In this document: in pieces, positions 1 to 7,830 of the stretch
How the letters are laid out: the number at the start of each line of letters is the position of its first letter
Numbering within the stretch: the stretch's first letter is position 1
Assembly: GCA_018604165.1 (NCBI GenBank)
Contig: CP075895.1
Location: forward strand, 2,227,001-2,291,000
Direction: 5' to 3'
DNA length: 64,000 nt
Source: Chitinophagaceae bacterium LGM1
GTDB lineage: Bacteria; Bacteroidota; Bacteroidia; Chitinophagales; Chitinophagaceae
The notes under the pieces: model-generated
What the model was told of the DNA's origin: nothing
The model's database searches: none
Seen by the model: the letters and a program-made list of their open reading frames with translations, nothing else
Program-made: the position numbers and the translations under genes

Positions 1-650
1 CCACCATGCCAACAACAGCCAATGGCAGTATGCTGGATGCAGATGTATCGCAATCTTATTCAGCATTGGCAGAAGTGAGCAGACAGCTAACCATTAATAA
101 ACGTACAGGTACTATACGCCTGATGGGGTTTTATAATACCGCCAATATGGGTACATATGCCGATGCTAACATAATGCCAGTGCGCCATATAATACTTACA
201 AGGCAAAACGGGACAAGCAAATATGGCTTTGGGTTGAGCATGCAACAGGAGTTGAGCAATACACTATCATCCTTTATACGCATAGGCTGGAATGATGGTA
301 AAACAGAAACATGGTCGTTTACAGAAGCAGACCAAAGCCTGTCGCTCGGCTTATCTGCCAATGGCAAGAGTTGGAAACGCGCAAGCGATAATCTGGGTAT
401 TGCATTTGCCATGAATGCCTTATCTGCCACACACAAAGCGTATATAGTACGTGGTGGGTATGGGCTGAACATAGGCGGTATGCCGCAAACTTATTCGCCC
501 GAAATGATTGGTGAATTGTATTACAGCTTCAAGCCGCTTAAAAAATCAATATGGTTGAGTGGCAGTTACCAGCTTTGTGTGAACCCCGGATATAACAATG
601 CTTATGGACCGTTGAGTATTTTCTCTATCAGAGCACATGCTGCATTGTAG
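1..650 (+). CDS. Carbohydrate-selective porin, OprB-like (C-terminal part)
   Basis: The reading frame is already open at the window edge, so the gene starts upstream and only about 215 C-terminal residues are seen. The sequence is typical of outer-membrane beta-barrel strands, with alternating aromatic and polar residues. Its last 90 residues follow the OprB pattern: a stretch reading SWKRASDNLGIAFAMNALS, then a Y-x-P-E-x-I-G-E-LYY segment, and finally NPGYN..GP.SIF.IR.HA at the C terminus. OprB family proteins let sugars diffuse across the outer membrane. The substrate cannot be told from this fragment. The stop is 8 bases before the convergent RRM gene. Confidence 0.8.
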   Translation, partial: TMPTTANGSMLDADVSQSYSALAEVSRQLTINKRTGTIRLMGFYNTANMGTYADANIMPVRHIILTRQNGTSKYGFGLSMQQELSNTLSSFIRIGWNDGKTETWSFTEADQSLSLGLSANGKSWKRASDNLGIAFAMNALSATHKAYIVRGGYGLNIGGMPQTYSPEMIGELYYSFKPLKKSIWLSGSYQLCVNPGYNNAYGPLSIFSIRAHAAL

Positions 651-658
651 AGATAAAC

Positions 659-925
659 TTAACTCCATTCTATTTTAGATAGTTGCCCTTTTGTTGCAAC
701 CCCTACAATCAGGCAGCTATTCATAAAGCTTGTAGTATTCAGTTGTTGTACGGCTGCCAGTGCATTCGTGTCTTCCAACATATCTACATAAGCATATCCT
801 CTCGAACGGCGTGTTATCTTATCTACTATCAGCCGCAGTTTTTTGACAACGCCGAATGATGTAAACAATTCTATCAATTCTTTTTCGGTTGTCAACTTAC
901 TTACATTGCCAATAAACAACACCAT
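659..925 (-). CDS. Small RRM-domain RNA-binding protein
   Basis: This is an 88-residue protein made of a single RNA recognition motif. RNP-2 is LFIGNV at residues 3-8 and RNP-1 is RSRGYAYV at residues 40-47, with the conserved aromatic residues that stack on RNA bases. Stand-alone RRM proteins of this size are common in Bacteroidota and Cyanobacteria and are thought to act as general RNA-binding or RNA-chaperone proteins. No auxiliary Gly-rich tail is present. It converges on the porin fragment with an 8-base gap. Confidence 0.93.
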   Translation of the reverse strand: MVLFIGNVSKLTTEKELIELFTSFGVVKKLRLIVDKITRRSRGYAYVDMLEDTNALAAVQQLNTTSFMNSCLIVGVATKGQLSKIEWS

Positions 926-1027
926 AGCTATATTTTCCTATCAATATACCGAAATATTATCAGATTAATTTTTTTTAGAAACATAATAATTCTGATGTTA
1001 ACAATTTAATAGCTTAACTTCACTAAA

Positions 1028-1264
1028 ATGCCTGCAATGATTACCGTTAATGATGTTTACCGCAAAATAAAAGAAATGAGCTGCCGCACACCCAACCCCA
1101 GGCCTGCCATACAGGTAGCAGGTATAGCATCTGAAATGGAGCAAGGCAGGGAGCAATTGTTACCCCTACTTACCGAGCTGAAAGATATGCGCCTGATAAA
1201 GTTTGAAGAACCTGCTGCCATATCCGTAAAGCTTACGTTGCTTGGCTTTACTGTTTCCAGATAA
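1028..1264 (+). CDS. Small hypothetical protein, possible winged-helix fold
   Basis: A 78-residue cytoplasmic protein that I do not recognise. It has no signal peptide or membrane segment. The middle and end (a helix with QLLPLLTELKDMRLIKFEE, then a hydrophobic strand) resemble the recognition helix and wing of a small winged-helix domain, but this is only an impression from the helix/strand pattern. It lies 102 bases from the divergent RRM gene and its stop codon directly abuts the stop codon of the convergent desaturase with no spacer. Confidence 0.6.
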   Translation: MPAMITVNDVYRKIKEMSCRTPNPRPAIQVAGIASEMEQGREQLLPLLTELKDMRLIKFEEPAAISVKLTLLGFTVSR

Positions 1265-1993
1265 TCACGCCCTTTTTATTTTGATGATGCGCAAGCTATG
1301 CAATAACTGCATGGCTTTGTAGCCCATATCCCACTCAAACCAGCGATGCGCGTTATTGGCATTGGCAGGATGCTTATGGTGATTGTTATGATATGCCTCT
1401 CCCCAAAACAATACATCTACCGGCAGTATGTTTTTGGATGTGTTGGTCATCTTATAATTTTCGTAGCCGAATTTGTGTGCCCACCAGTTTACCACTACAC
1501 CCTGAAAAGCACCCATAGCCAATGTTAGCGGCAGGAATAAAAACATCCACCACGCAGTAGCAAGTTGTATATACAGAAACACATACAAGGCTGCCCATAG
1601 CAATTTGGTTATCCAGCTATGTGCAATCTTATCAAAGGGTTGCCACATGGGCAGGTCTTTTTTGTATTTATCCTGTACGTCTGCTTTACCTGTGTAAATA
1701 TCGCGGTAATTGTTGCGTGTGTCCCACATAAGCATAAAAACATTCGATGAATTGGATGGTGAATGCGGGTCTTCATCAGTATCTGTATGTGCATGGTGCA
1801 TACGGTGCATGATGCCGTAAGATGATGCGCTGATGTAGGATGCCCCCTGAGTAATGAAAGAACCTACAAAAAACATACGCTCCCAAAACCTTGACATGGT
1901 AAACATACCATGCGCCGCATACCTGTGATGAAAAACAGACTGAAAGAAAAGCGAGCTATACCAATGTATAACCAGCAAAAGAAGAATGGCCAT
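1265..1993 (-). CDS. Fatty-acid (acyl-CoA type) desaturase
   Basis: A 242-residue membrane di-iron desaturase. All three histidine boxes are visible: HRYAAH (H23-H28), HRMHH (63-67) and HNNHH (202-206). Hydrophobic segments lie at residues 1-20, 40-58 and 130-165. The family introduces a double bond into acyl chains using O2 and an electron donor, which in bacteria tunes membrane fluidity. The protein is shorter than the 300-residue acyl-CoA desaturases but has the full catalytic set, so it is probably intact. The start at MAILLLL puts the first membrane helix at the very N terminus. Confidence 0.9.
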   Translation of the reverse strand: MAILLLLVIHWYSSLFFQSVFHHRYAAHGMFTMSRFWERMFFVGSFITQGASYISASSYGIMHRMHHAHTDTDEDPHSPSNSSNVFMLMWDTRNNYRDIYTGKADVQDKYKKDLPMWQPFDKIAHSWITKLLWAALYVFLYIQLATAWWMFLFLPLTLAMGAFQGVVVNWWAHKFGYENYKMTNTSKNILPVDVLFWGEAYHNNHHKHPANANNAHRWFEWDMGYKAMQLLHSLRIIKIKRA

Positions 1994-2181
1994 AAACGAT
2001 GTTTAAACTTTTGAGCAGAACAAATGATTAACCTGCGTGAAAGCTTAAGCATCTTTTCGTACACGTAATATACGAATAAACGGGGGATAAAGTTTTTTAT
2101 TATTCAGAGCAACATCCACACATAATATCTACGTTCAAAAAATATGTACAGATATTATTAAACACTGAAAAAGTATCGCAA

Positions 2182-3708
2182 TCAGTTATTATTATTTTTT
2201 GAGAACCACTGCATAAATAACTGTTGGCGTGTTGAGGGTTTTATTGGTAGTTTTTCATTGGTCCTGATGTTATCCAGTTCAGCACTCCAACCCTGCCATT
2301 CCCTGAACGCATGATAAGCCCAGTCCCAGCCATAATCTTCAAACAATTCAATACAGTCTCGCAAGTAATAATAAGCACTCTCACCGGGTGCCCAGCGAAT
2401 AGCACTGAATTCGCCAACGTATATGTGTACATTATTTTCTTCCTGCCATTTCTTAACTGTATTCAACGCTTTTCGTAAGACATCTATATTCCACTCTCTG
2501 CCATCTATTAGTCCGGGGTAGCGAATAGTTGCAGGTTCGTCATTTATAGCCTGATGTGTAAACTTTAGCGGCATATACATATGGAAACTATACACTACCT
2601 TATCTAATGGCAATGGCTTCATCGCAACCAACGCATCCGGCCCGCCGCCGGGGGCAGCTTCTACTATCAGTGCATGGGTAGTATCTATCTCACGTATCAG
2701 TTTACCAACATGAGCAGCCAATGCAGGCCAGTTCATCAGCCCTTCGGGCACGGTACCTTCCATAGGTTCGTTGGCAAGATCGTATCCCCAAATGGTTGTT
2801 TCATCTTTATACCTGTTTGCTATACGCTGCCACAATTCTATAAACATATCCTGCCATTCCTTGCTTTGAAATATGCGATGTGTCATAACACCGGGCATCC
2901 TGCCACCGGGCAATGTATGAAAATCTATTACCACCTTTATACCAAGCTCTCTGCAAACAGGCAGCATTTTATCTACATGCTGCAAACAACTTTCCAGCCA
3001 GTTTTTATACTCCAGTGGTGTTGCATGGTCGGCTTTTGAATTGGGGAAGCCATCCCATGACAACTGCCAGCGAACATGATTGGCACCCCATGCTGCCAGT
3101 GTCCTCAAATCGCTATCTACCGCATTGGGTTGTACCATCATACCACGCAAGCGTTGTTCGGTATGTCCTGTATACTTATCAGTTGCTCTATCAATAACAG
3201 CAGGCTGTTTTTTCTCAGATATGGTTACAGACACATCATCAAACATTACATTACCTTTTACCCCTTCAAGCCCCAAACATAGCCATACAGTATCTGTTTC
3301 ATCGGGCAGATAGACTTGCAATACTTCTTCTTTCCAATCAAACGGCGTTATAGGTAATTCTGCCTGCGGATAAAGGTCTTCCCATGCACGGGGTATATGC
3401 ATCATTATTTTGATGCCGTTCCATGATACAGGCTTAGCAGTCACGCCATCTGACTTTACTTTGACTTTTACCTGTACATCATTACCTGCATAGGCAGATA
3501 CATTGAGCGGTAGCCTTGCCATACCACGTTTTGTCTTCAGCACATCATTCCCATTCTCTTTTAACACCTTCAGCTTGGCTTTTCTGTCTTTCTTCCAAGC
3601 CACAATCCCTTCATCAAAATTTGTATTGTACAGAGCCTGATTTTGTGCCTTCAATACACTTGTGTTAGTAGACAGAAACAAGCACAAAAAAACCAAATAC
3701 CTTATCAT
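2182..3708 (-). CDS. Secreted glycoside hydrolase family 5 (cellulase-like) with N-terminal beta-sandwich
   Basis: This 508-residue protein has a signal peptide (about residues 1-21, ending LKAQ). Residues 25-165 form a beta-rich region like a carbohydrate-binding or jelly-roll module. Residues 185-500 are a GH5 TIM barrel. The acid/base glutamate is E314 in the motif GYDLANEP, and the nucleophile is E433 in YVGEFSAIRW. The conserved H in IDFHTLPGG (residue 264) and the HMY motif near 376 are also present. GH5 enzymes cut beta-1,4-glucans, mannans and related glycans; the exact substrate cannot be read here. There is no T9SS sorting domain, so it is probably periplasmic or surface-associated by other means. 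It is divergent from the methyltransferase gene. Confidence 0.88.
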   Translation of the reverse strand: MIRYLVFLCLFLSTNTSVLKAQNQALYNTNFDEGIVAWKKDRKAKLKVLKENGNDVLKTKRGMARLPLNVSAYAGNDVQVKVKVKSDGVTAKPVSWNGIKIMMHIPRAWEDLYPQAELPITPFDWKEEVLQVYLPDETDTVWLCLGLEGVKGNVMFDDVSVTISEKKQPAVIDRATDKYTGHTEQRLRGMMVQPNAVDSDLRTLAAWGANHVRWQLSWDGFPNSKADHATPLEYKNWLESCLQHVDKMLPVCRELGIKVVIDFHTLPGGRMPGVMTHRIFQSKEWQDMFIELWQRIANRYKDETTIWGYDLANEPMEGTVPEGLMNWPALAAHVGKLIREIDTTHALIVEAAPGGGPDALVAMKPLPLDKVVYSFHMYMPLKFTHQAINDEPATIRYPGLIDGREWNIDVLRKALNTVKKWQEENNVHIYVGEFSAIRWAPGESAYYYLRDCIELFEDYGWDWAYHAFREWQGWSAELDNIRTNEKLPIKPSTRQQLFMQWFSKNNNN

Positions 3709-3739
3709 GCTTGCAAGATATTATCTTTATGGCAATCAT

Positions 3740-4921
3740 ATGTCGGTATATACAACAAAAGCACCCGTTACTATTACCTGCCATAAGCGGCTCGCTCCTT
3801 ATCTGGAAGCAGAGGTGCGTGCATTGGGTTTTGCAATAGAAGAAACATTTATAACGGGTGTGAAGCTACATGCCAGCATCAACGATTGTATCGTGCTGAA
3901 TCTGAATCTGCGTTGTGCCAGCCAGGTACTTTACAGCATCAAACAGTTTCGCGCACAGGATGCCGATGATGTGTATAATGTCGTAAAAAACATTGTTTGG
4001 GAAAACCTGCTGCACGAAGAGGGTTATTTCTCGGTAACGGGCAATGTGATGAATGAAACCATCAACAACAGCATGTTTGCCAATCTGCGGGTAAAAGATG
4101 CCGTTATAGACCGTATGCGCGAACGTGCCGGCAACCGCCCATCTACAGGAGCAGAACTGACAGGCGCGGTGATACACCTCTTTTGGAAAAATGAGGACGC
4201 GGAGATATTCATAGACACATCTGGCGACTCGTTGGCAAGGCACGGCTACCGCAAAATACCCGGGCGTGCACCGATGCTGGAAGCGTTGGCAAGTGCATGC
4301 ATCTATGCAAGTAAGTGGGACAGGCAAAGTCCTTTCATCAACCCGATGTGCGGCTCCGGTACATTGGCTATAGAAGCCGCACTGATAGCAACCGACACCA
4401 TGCCGGGGCTGTTTCGTACCAATTATGCTTTTATGCACCTGAAAGGCTACGACGAAGAGGTGTACCTGCAAGAAATGGAAAGGCTGGATAAGAAAATAAT
4501 AGACTTAAAAGGGGTACAAATAATAGCTACGGACATCAGCACGCAAGCCATTACCAATGCAAAGAAAAATGCAATAGCAGCAGGTGTTGCAGATATGATA
4601 GACTTTGCTGTGTGCGACTTTGCAGGTACAAAAGTACCTGAAGATGCTGAGGGCATTATGATGATAAACCCTGAATACGGTGAGCGCCTTGGTGAACTGG
4701 AAGAACTGGAAGAAACTTACGGGCGGATAGGCGATTTTATGAAGCAGCAATGCAAGGGGTATCATGGCTATGTATTTACAGGCAATATGGACTTAGCAAA
4801 AAAGATAGGGCTGAAAGCCAAACGCAGGATAGAATTTTACAACGCTACCATAGACTGTCGACTGCTGGAATATGAACTGTATGCCGGCACCAGAAGAACA
4901 GATAAAGATACTAACGACTGA
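3740..4921 (+). CDS. THUMP-domain class I SAM-dependent RNA methyltransferase (RlmL/YpsC type)
   Basis: A 393-residue protein with a THUMP RNA-binding region (about residues 25-140) followed by a Rossmann methyltransferase. The SAM-binding loop is NPMCGSGT (residues 201-208) and the catalytic loop is INPEYGER (about 309-316). In E. coli RlmL the equivalent loop is NPPYGER, so the second proline is a glutamate here. Family members make m2G in 23S rRNA (the N-terminal half of E. coli RlmL, or Bacillus YpsC). I chose the ATG at 3740 because the conserved start (ITCHKRLAPYLEAEV) follows closely; an ATG at 3707 in the same frame would overlap the start of the divergent GH5 gene. Confidence 0.88.
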   Translation: MSVYTTKAPVTITCHKRLAPYLEAEVRALGFAIEETFITGVKLHASINDCIVLNLNLRCASQVLYSIKQFRAQDADDVYNVVKNIVWENLLHEEGYFSVTGNVMNETINNSMFANLRVKDAVIDRMRERAGNRPSTGAELTGAVIHLFWKNEDAEIFIDTSGDSLARHGYRKIPGRAPMLEALASACIYASKWDRQSPFINPMCGSGTLAIEAALIATDTMPGLFRTNYAFMHLKGYDEEVYLQEMERLDKKIIDLKGVQIIATDISTQAITNAKKNAIAAGVADMIDFAVCDFAGTKVPEDAEGIMMINPEYGERLGELEELEETYGRIGDFMKQQCKGYHGYVFTGNMDLAKKIGLKAKRRIEFYNATIDCRLLEYELYAGTRRTDKDTND

Positions 4922-4951
4922 TGCATTATATTTGTATAAACACGAAGAACT

Positions 4952-5107
4952 ATGTCATTACTAAACGGCGGAAAGAATAATAATAAAAAAGGGGCGAAAG
5001 GCGCTAAGCCTGCTGCTACACCGGGGGCAAAACCATTTGTAAAGCCCGGCAAAGGTGCTAACATAAACAAGAAACCCATTAAAACAGGTGGCGCAAGGGG
5101 AAGTTGA
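4952..5107 (+). CDS. Small basic Lys/Gly/Pro-rich protein
   Basis: A 51-residue reading frame that starts 30 bases after the methyltransferase stop on the same strand. It is rich in Lys, Gly, Asn, Pro and Ala and has no hydrophobic core, so it is probably disordered and nucleic-acid or ribosome associated. It ends in KPIKTGGARGS. I recall similar small KPIKTGG-tailed proteins in other Chitinophagales, but could not check this. Coding status is supported by the clean frame, close spacing to the upstream gene and composition unlike random translation. Confidence 0.6.
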   Translation: MSLLNGGKNNNKKGAKGAKPAATPGAKPFVKPGKGANINKKPIKTGGARGS

Positions 5108-5125
5108 TAATATATAATATAGAAT

Positions 5126-5551
5126 ATGCAAATACCTGATTGGCTTATTATTGCAGGTGGTATTGGTCAAATATTCACTGCACTTATTTATCCTTACATA
5201 AGGCACGTTGTCTTTGATTGGTATAATGACATCAAACAATTAAAACCACTAAATCAGGAAATTGTCAAAACTTATGGTAGGTATATCCAAGGGTTGAATT
5301 TCGCATTTGGATTGATAGCCATACTGTACTACGAAGACCTGAAAAACCAATCGCATCTTGCTATTGCATTAACAGGATTAATTGCAGCTTATTGGATTGG
5401 GAAAGTTGCTACACAATTTTCATACTACCCTATGTATCAGATACCTAAGAAATTAATTTTCAAAATCGGCGAAGTCTGCATGAATACACTTTTCATCTCT
5501 TTCGCCCTTATATATCTGTTACTTTTCCTAACAAACCTGCAACTCATTTGA
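5126..5551 (+). CDS. Hypothetical 4-TM membrane protein, AT-rich
   Basis: A 141-residue protein with about four hydrophobic helices (residues 5-25, 56-69, 78-98, 113-138) joined by short charged loops. I do not recognise the family. The gene is markedly AT-rich (a hand count of 5221-5280 gives 17 G+C in 60 bases), unlike flanking genes of about 45-50%, which suggests a recent arrival or weak selection. The stop overlaps the TTG start proposed for the next gene (TTGA). Confidence 0.65.
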   Translation: MQIPDWLIIAGGIGQIFTALIYPYIRHVVFDWYNDIKQLKPLNQEIVKTYGRYIQGLNFAFGLIAILYYEDLKNQSHLAIALTGLIAAYWIGKVATQFSYYPMYQIPKKLIFKIGEVCMNTLFISFALIYLLLFLTNLQLI

Positions 5552-5847
5552 TTTTGAGCAAAAAGCACAATTTATTAGTGATAGGCAGGCATGGTGGTAT
5601 GTTGGCATCTGTATTAGAGATGCTGCATACAAATGGTTATGATGCCACGGGCTGCACTACCGATGCGCAAGCCATAGAAATGTTTAATACCCTGCTACCC
5701 GATGCGGTAGTAATAGGCGGCGGTGTTGAAGCCAGCAGCAGGGCATTGTTTCACAACCAATTCAGCCATACAAAGCCCGATGCAGTAATTATAGACGCGC
5801 ATCCAAACACGTTGCTACAAGAACTGCATCAGGCATTGGGCAAATAG
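5548..5847 (+). CDS. Degenerate receiver-like protein
   Basis: A 99-residue protein with the alternating beta/alpha pattern of a response-regulator receiver domain (LLVIG at the first strand, PDAVVIGG at the third, PDAVIIDA later). The phosphorylatable Asp expected at the end of the PDAVVI strand is Gly, and the acidic pair after the first strand is missing. It is therefore probably not phosphorylated, or belongs to another Rossmann-like family. The start is uncertain: TTG at 5548 or TTG at 5554. Its stop directly abuts the stop of the convergent GNAT gene. Confidence 0.55.
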   Translation: MILSKKHNLLVIGRHGGMLASVLEMLHTNGYDATGCTTDAQAIEMFNTLLPDAVVIGGGVEASSRALFHNQFSHTKPDAVIIDAHPNTLLQELHQALGK

Positions 5848-6399
5848 CTATTCAGGTTTTATCAGCGAATACACCAACTCATCGAGGTATTGCCCGTTGA
5901 AGTACATATAGTCTTTAAAATATGCCTCTCGTACAAAACCCGCCTTCTCCACCACCTTTATAGATGCTTCATTTTCGGGGCGGATAATCGCTTCGATAGA
6001 ATGCAGGTTCATCACATCAAAACCATATTGCAATACGGCTTGTAGTGCCTCGTACATATACCCTTTGCGTAGATAGCTGTGATGTATTACATAACCAACC
6101 TCTGCACGGTGGCTTTCCTGCTTTACGTTTACATATCCAATAACACCTATCAACTTATCCGAGCCTTTTTCTGTCAATCCCCAATTGATGCGTTCATTGG
6201 CTTCTGTAAACCCACGTATCATATTGATGAGTGCCAAAGCATCGTCTGGCGTCTTTGCCAATGGGCGGGGTATGTATTGCATTGTAGTAGCATTGCTGCG
6301 TATCTCAAACATTTCCTGTACATCCGTATGTACTATATTACGTAATACCAACCTTTCCGTTTCTAAAACGGGGAATGGGTTGAAATTTATATTCAACAT
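5848..6399 (-). CDS. GNAT N-acetyltransferase, RimJ/RimL type
   Basis: A 183-residue acetyltransferase. It begins with the LETERLVLRNI strand typical of RimJ/RimL proteins, has the acetyl-CoA loop region around YLRKGYMYEAL and the C-terminal ENEASIKVVEKAGF motif. RimJ/RimL proteins acetylate N-terminal amino groups of ribosomal and other proteins; many relatives act on small molecules. It is the last gene of a minus-strand run that includes the poly-Cys peptide 67 bases upstream and the CDGSH gene beyond it. Confidence 0.9.
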   Translation of the reverse strand: MLNINFNPFPVLETERLVLRNIVHTDVQEMFEIRSNATTMQYIPRPLAKTPDDALALINMIRGFTEANERINWGLTEKGSDKLIGVIGYVNVKQESHRAEVGYVIHHSYLRKGYMYEALQAVLQYGFDVMNLHSIEAIIRPENEASIKVVEKAGFVREAYFKDYMYFNGQYLDELVYSLIKPE

Positions 6400-6466
6400 A
6401 AAAAATCTGTTTTATTAATGTGATTAAATAATAGACAGCCCTGCTAAAAGGGCAAAACGGCAATAA

Positions 6467-6571
6467 CTAACAACAGCAACAACACGGCATTGCTGTTAGC
6501 AATACGGGTGCCTGATAATTTAGCGGTGAGCGTGCACCGCTGTAAACTGTAGTCATTACATCGGTTTTCAT
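6467..6571 (-). CDS. Candidate 34-residue microprotein ending in five cysteines
   Basis: A short minus-strand frame between the CDGSH gene (stop at 6618) and the GNAT gene (start at 6399). The translation begins MKTDVMTTVYSG and ends TAMPCCCCC, so residues 30-34 are all Cys and the peptide stops right after them. The Cys codons are mixed (four TGT, one TGC). A -7-like box, TATCTTTA on the minus strand at 6601-6594, could give it its own short leader. No family is recognised. A terminal Cys cluster would suit binding of a soft metal or haem, or post-translational modification. The alternative is chance translation of a CAA/ACA-rich low-complexity stretch on the plus strand. Confidence 0.45.
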   Translation of the reverse strand: MKTDVMTTVYSGARSPLNYQAPVLLTAMPCCCCC

Positions 6572-6617
6572 TATTGTATATTTACTTCTTTACTAAAGAT
6601 AGAAAGAATGTTTGATA

Positions 6618-6845
6618 TTAAGCCTGTTTTTTAGGCGGCAAATCAAACGCCTGTGCATCATGGTCAAAGTTTCCTTTGTGTGCGCCATCACAAAAAGGTT
6701 TGTTTTTTGACATCCCGCACCTGCAAAGGCTTACAACTTCTCTGCCTTGCAGTCCGTAGGTATTGCCATCCTTATCCACTATTTCAAAATCGCCCTCTAT
6801 TTTCAAAGAGCCGTTATTATTTACCGTTATTTTTGTTGTTGCCAT
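6618..6845 (-). CDS. CDGSH-type iron-sulfur domain protein
   Basis: A 75-residue protein carrying one CDGSH motif: C41-x-C43-x2-S-x3-P-x-C52-D-G-A-H56. The three Cys and one His bind a [2Fe-2S] cluster. The fold usually acts in redox sensing, Fe-S transfer or electron transfer. Bacteria often have such short single-motif forms. The N-terminal 35 residues form the beta strands that complete the barrel. It lies 47 bases upstream of the poly-Cys peptide on the same strand. Confidence 0.93.
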   Translation of the reverse strand: MATTKITVNNNGSLKIEGDFEIVDKDGNTYGLQGREVVSLCRCGMSKNKPFCDGAHKGNFDHDAQAFDLPPKKQA

Positions 6846-6881
6846 TTGTTACGAATATTGATAACGAATGTATGAAAAATA

Positions 6882-6909
6882 GTAACGCCCCAATGATAGG
6901 GGCGTTTAC
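6882..6909 (-). terminator. Hairpin terminator of the RraB-like gene
   Basis: GTAACGCCCC and GGGGCGTTTAC form a GC-rich stem with a 7-base loop. On the minus strand it is followed by TATTTTT. It lies 18 bases after the stop of the minus-strand gene at 6928. Confidence 0.7.
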
Positions 6910-6927
6910 TGCTACAAAAATCATTCA

Positions 6928-7731
6928 TTATTTTTTCGACACTAATATTTCCCAACCACCATACGCTCCACCATTGCCCGTCAGCTTACTTTTCAAATCT
7001 TTTACGGAACCCAGAACAGATGTTTCTGTTATAGGCATTACTTTACTGAAGTTGACCTGCCACCTTGTGTAAGGCATCTTTTTAGAAGATACAAGGGTGT
7101 AGCTATTACCTGGCAGTGCTTCCTTCCATGTACGCATATTTTCTTCATCCTTAAAATATGCCCAATAGGTTACTTTGTGTGGCTTGTTAAGATTATATCC
7201 TGCCTTCTTCAGCCTTGCTATCATACGTTGATAATATATTTTCTGGCGTTGCTCCTCATCAGGATACAGCACACTAAAAAAGTTATCCCACTTAGTATCG
7301 TAAGCCATATCTACTTTGTGCTTGCTATAACCTCTTTTTCTGTAAGCAGACTCCAAATAGTTGCGTATGCCGGTAGTATCTTTTGTATAATAATACATTT
7401 CGCAGATTCTGTTGTGAGATACTGCCCCCGCAAGATAGCATTGCATTTTATTGGATAATATCTTTTTAGTGGCATCCTGAATGCTTACCAATCTTGCAGA
7501 CTCGGCTTTTGTTGGCAGCTTACTGTTTTTAGCCCCTGCGTACGTATGCGTTACTTTTACCAAATAAGGTGTTTGTGGCACGGGGCCTATATCATACAGC
7601 TTATTGTTTACCAACACATCTGTTATACCATCGGCGGCATTTTTGCTATATCTATCCCAGTTTTTTTGTTGAGCCTGTAGTGTAATACCCGTTACCACAC
7701 AACAAGCCATTGTGAGTAGTGTTTTTTTCAT
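6928..7731 (-). CDS. Exported protein with C-terminal RraB-like domain
   Basis: A 267-residue protein with a signal peptide (MKKTLLTMACCVVTGITLQAQ). The start at 7731 was chosen because it begins the signal peptide; the frame stays open further upstream. Residues 25-170 are unrecognised. The last 85 residues (from KVTYWAYFKDEENMRTW to GGAYGGWEI) match the look of the RraB fold, which in E. coli binds and inhibits RNase E. Export would make RNase E control impossible, so the domain must do something else here. The gene is divergent from the radical SAM gene and ends at a hairpin terminator. Confidence 0.65.
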   Translation of the reverse strand: MKKTLLTMACCVVTGITLQAQQKNWDRYSKNAADGITDVLVNNKLYDIGPVPQTPYLVKVTHTYAGAKNSKLPTKAESARLVSIQDATKKILSNKMQCYLAGAVSHNRICEMYYYTKDTTGIRNYLESAYRKRGYSKHKVDMAYDTKWDNFFSVLYPDEEQRQKIYYQRMIARLKKAGYNLNKPHKVTYWAYFKDEENMRTWKEALPGNSYTLVSSKKMPYTRWQVNFSKVMPITETSVLGSVKDLKSKLTGNGGAYGGWEILVSKK

Positions 7732-7830
7732 AACGTGCAGATTTTTAAAGGAGCTTAACAATAGTTTGCACTTACAGATACGGATATTATGATAAAAAAG
7801 TTCTCTCTGTAAGGCTATCATTTTGAAATA

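Noticed and set aside
3866-4471. A 201-residue minus-strand frame opposite the methyltransferase
   Set aside because: Antisense to a gene with intact THUMP and SAM motifs.
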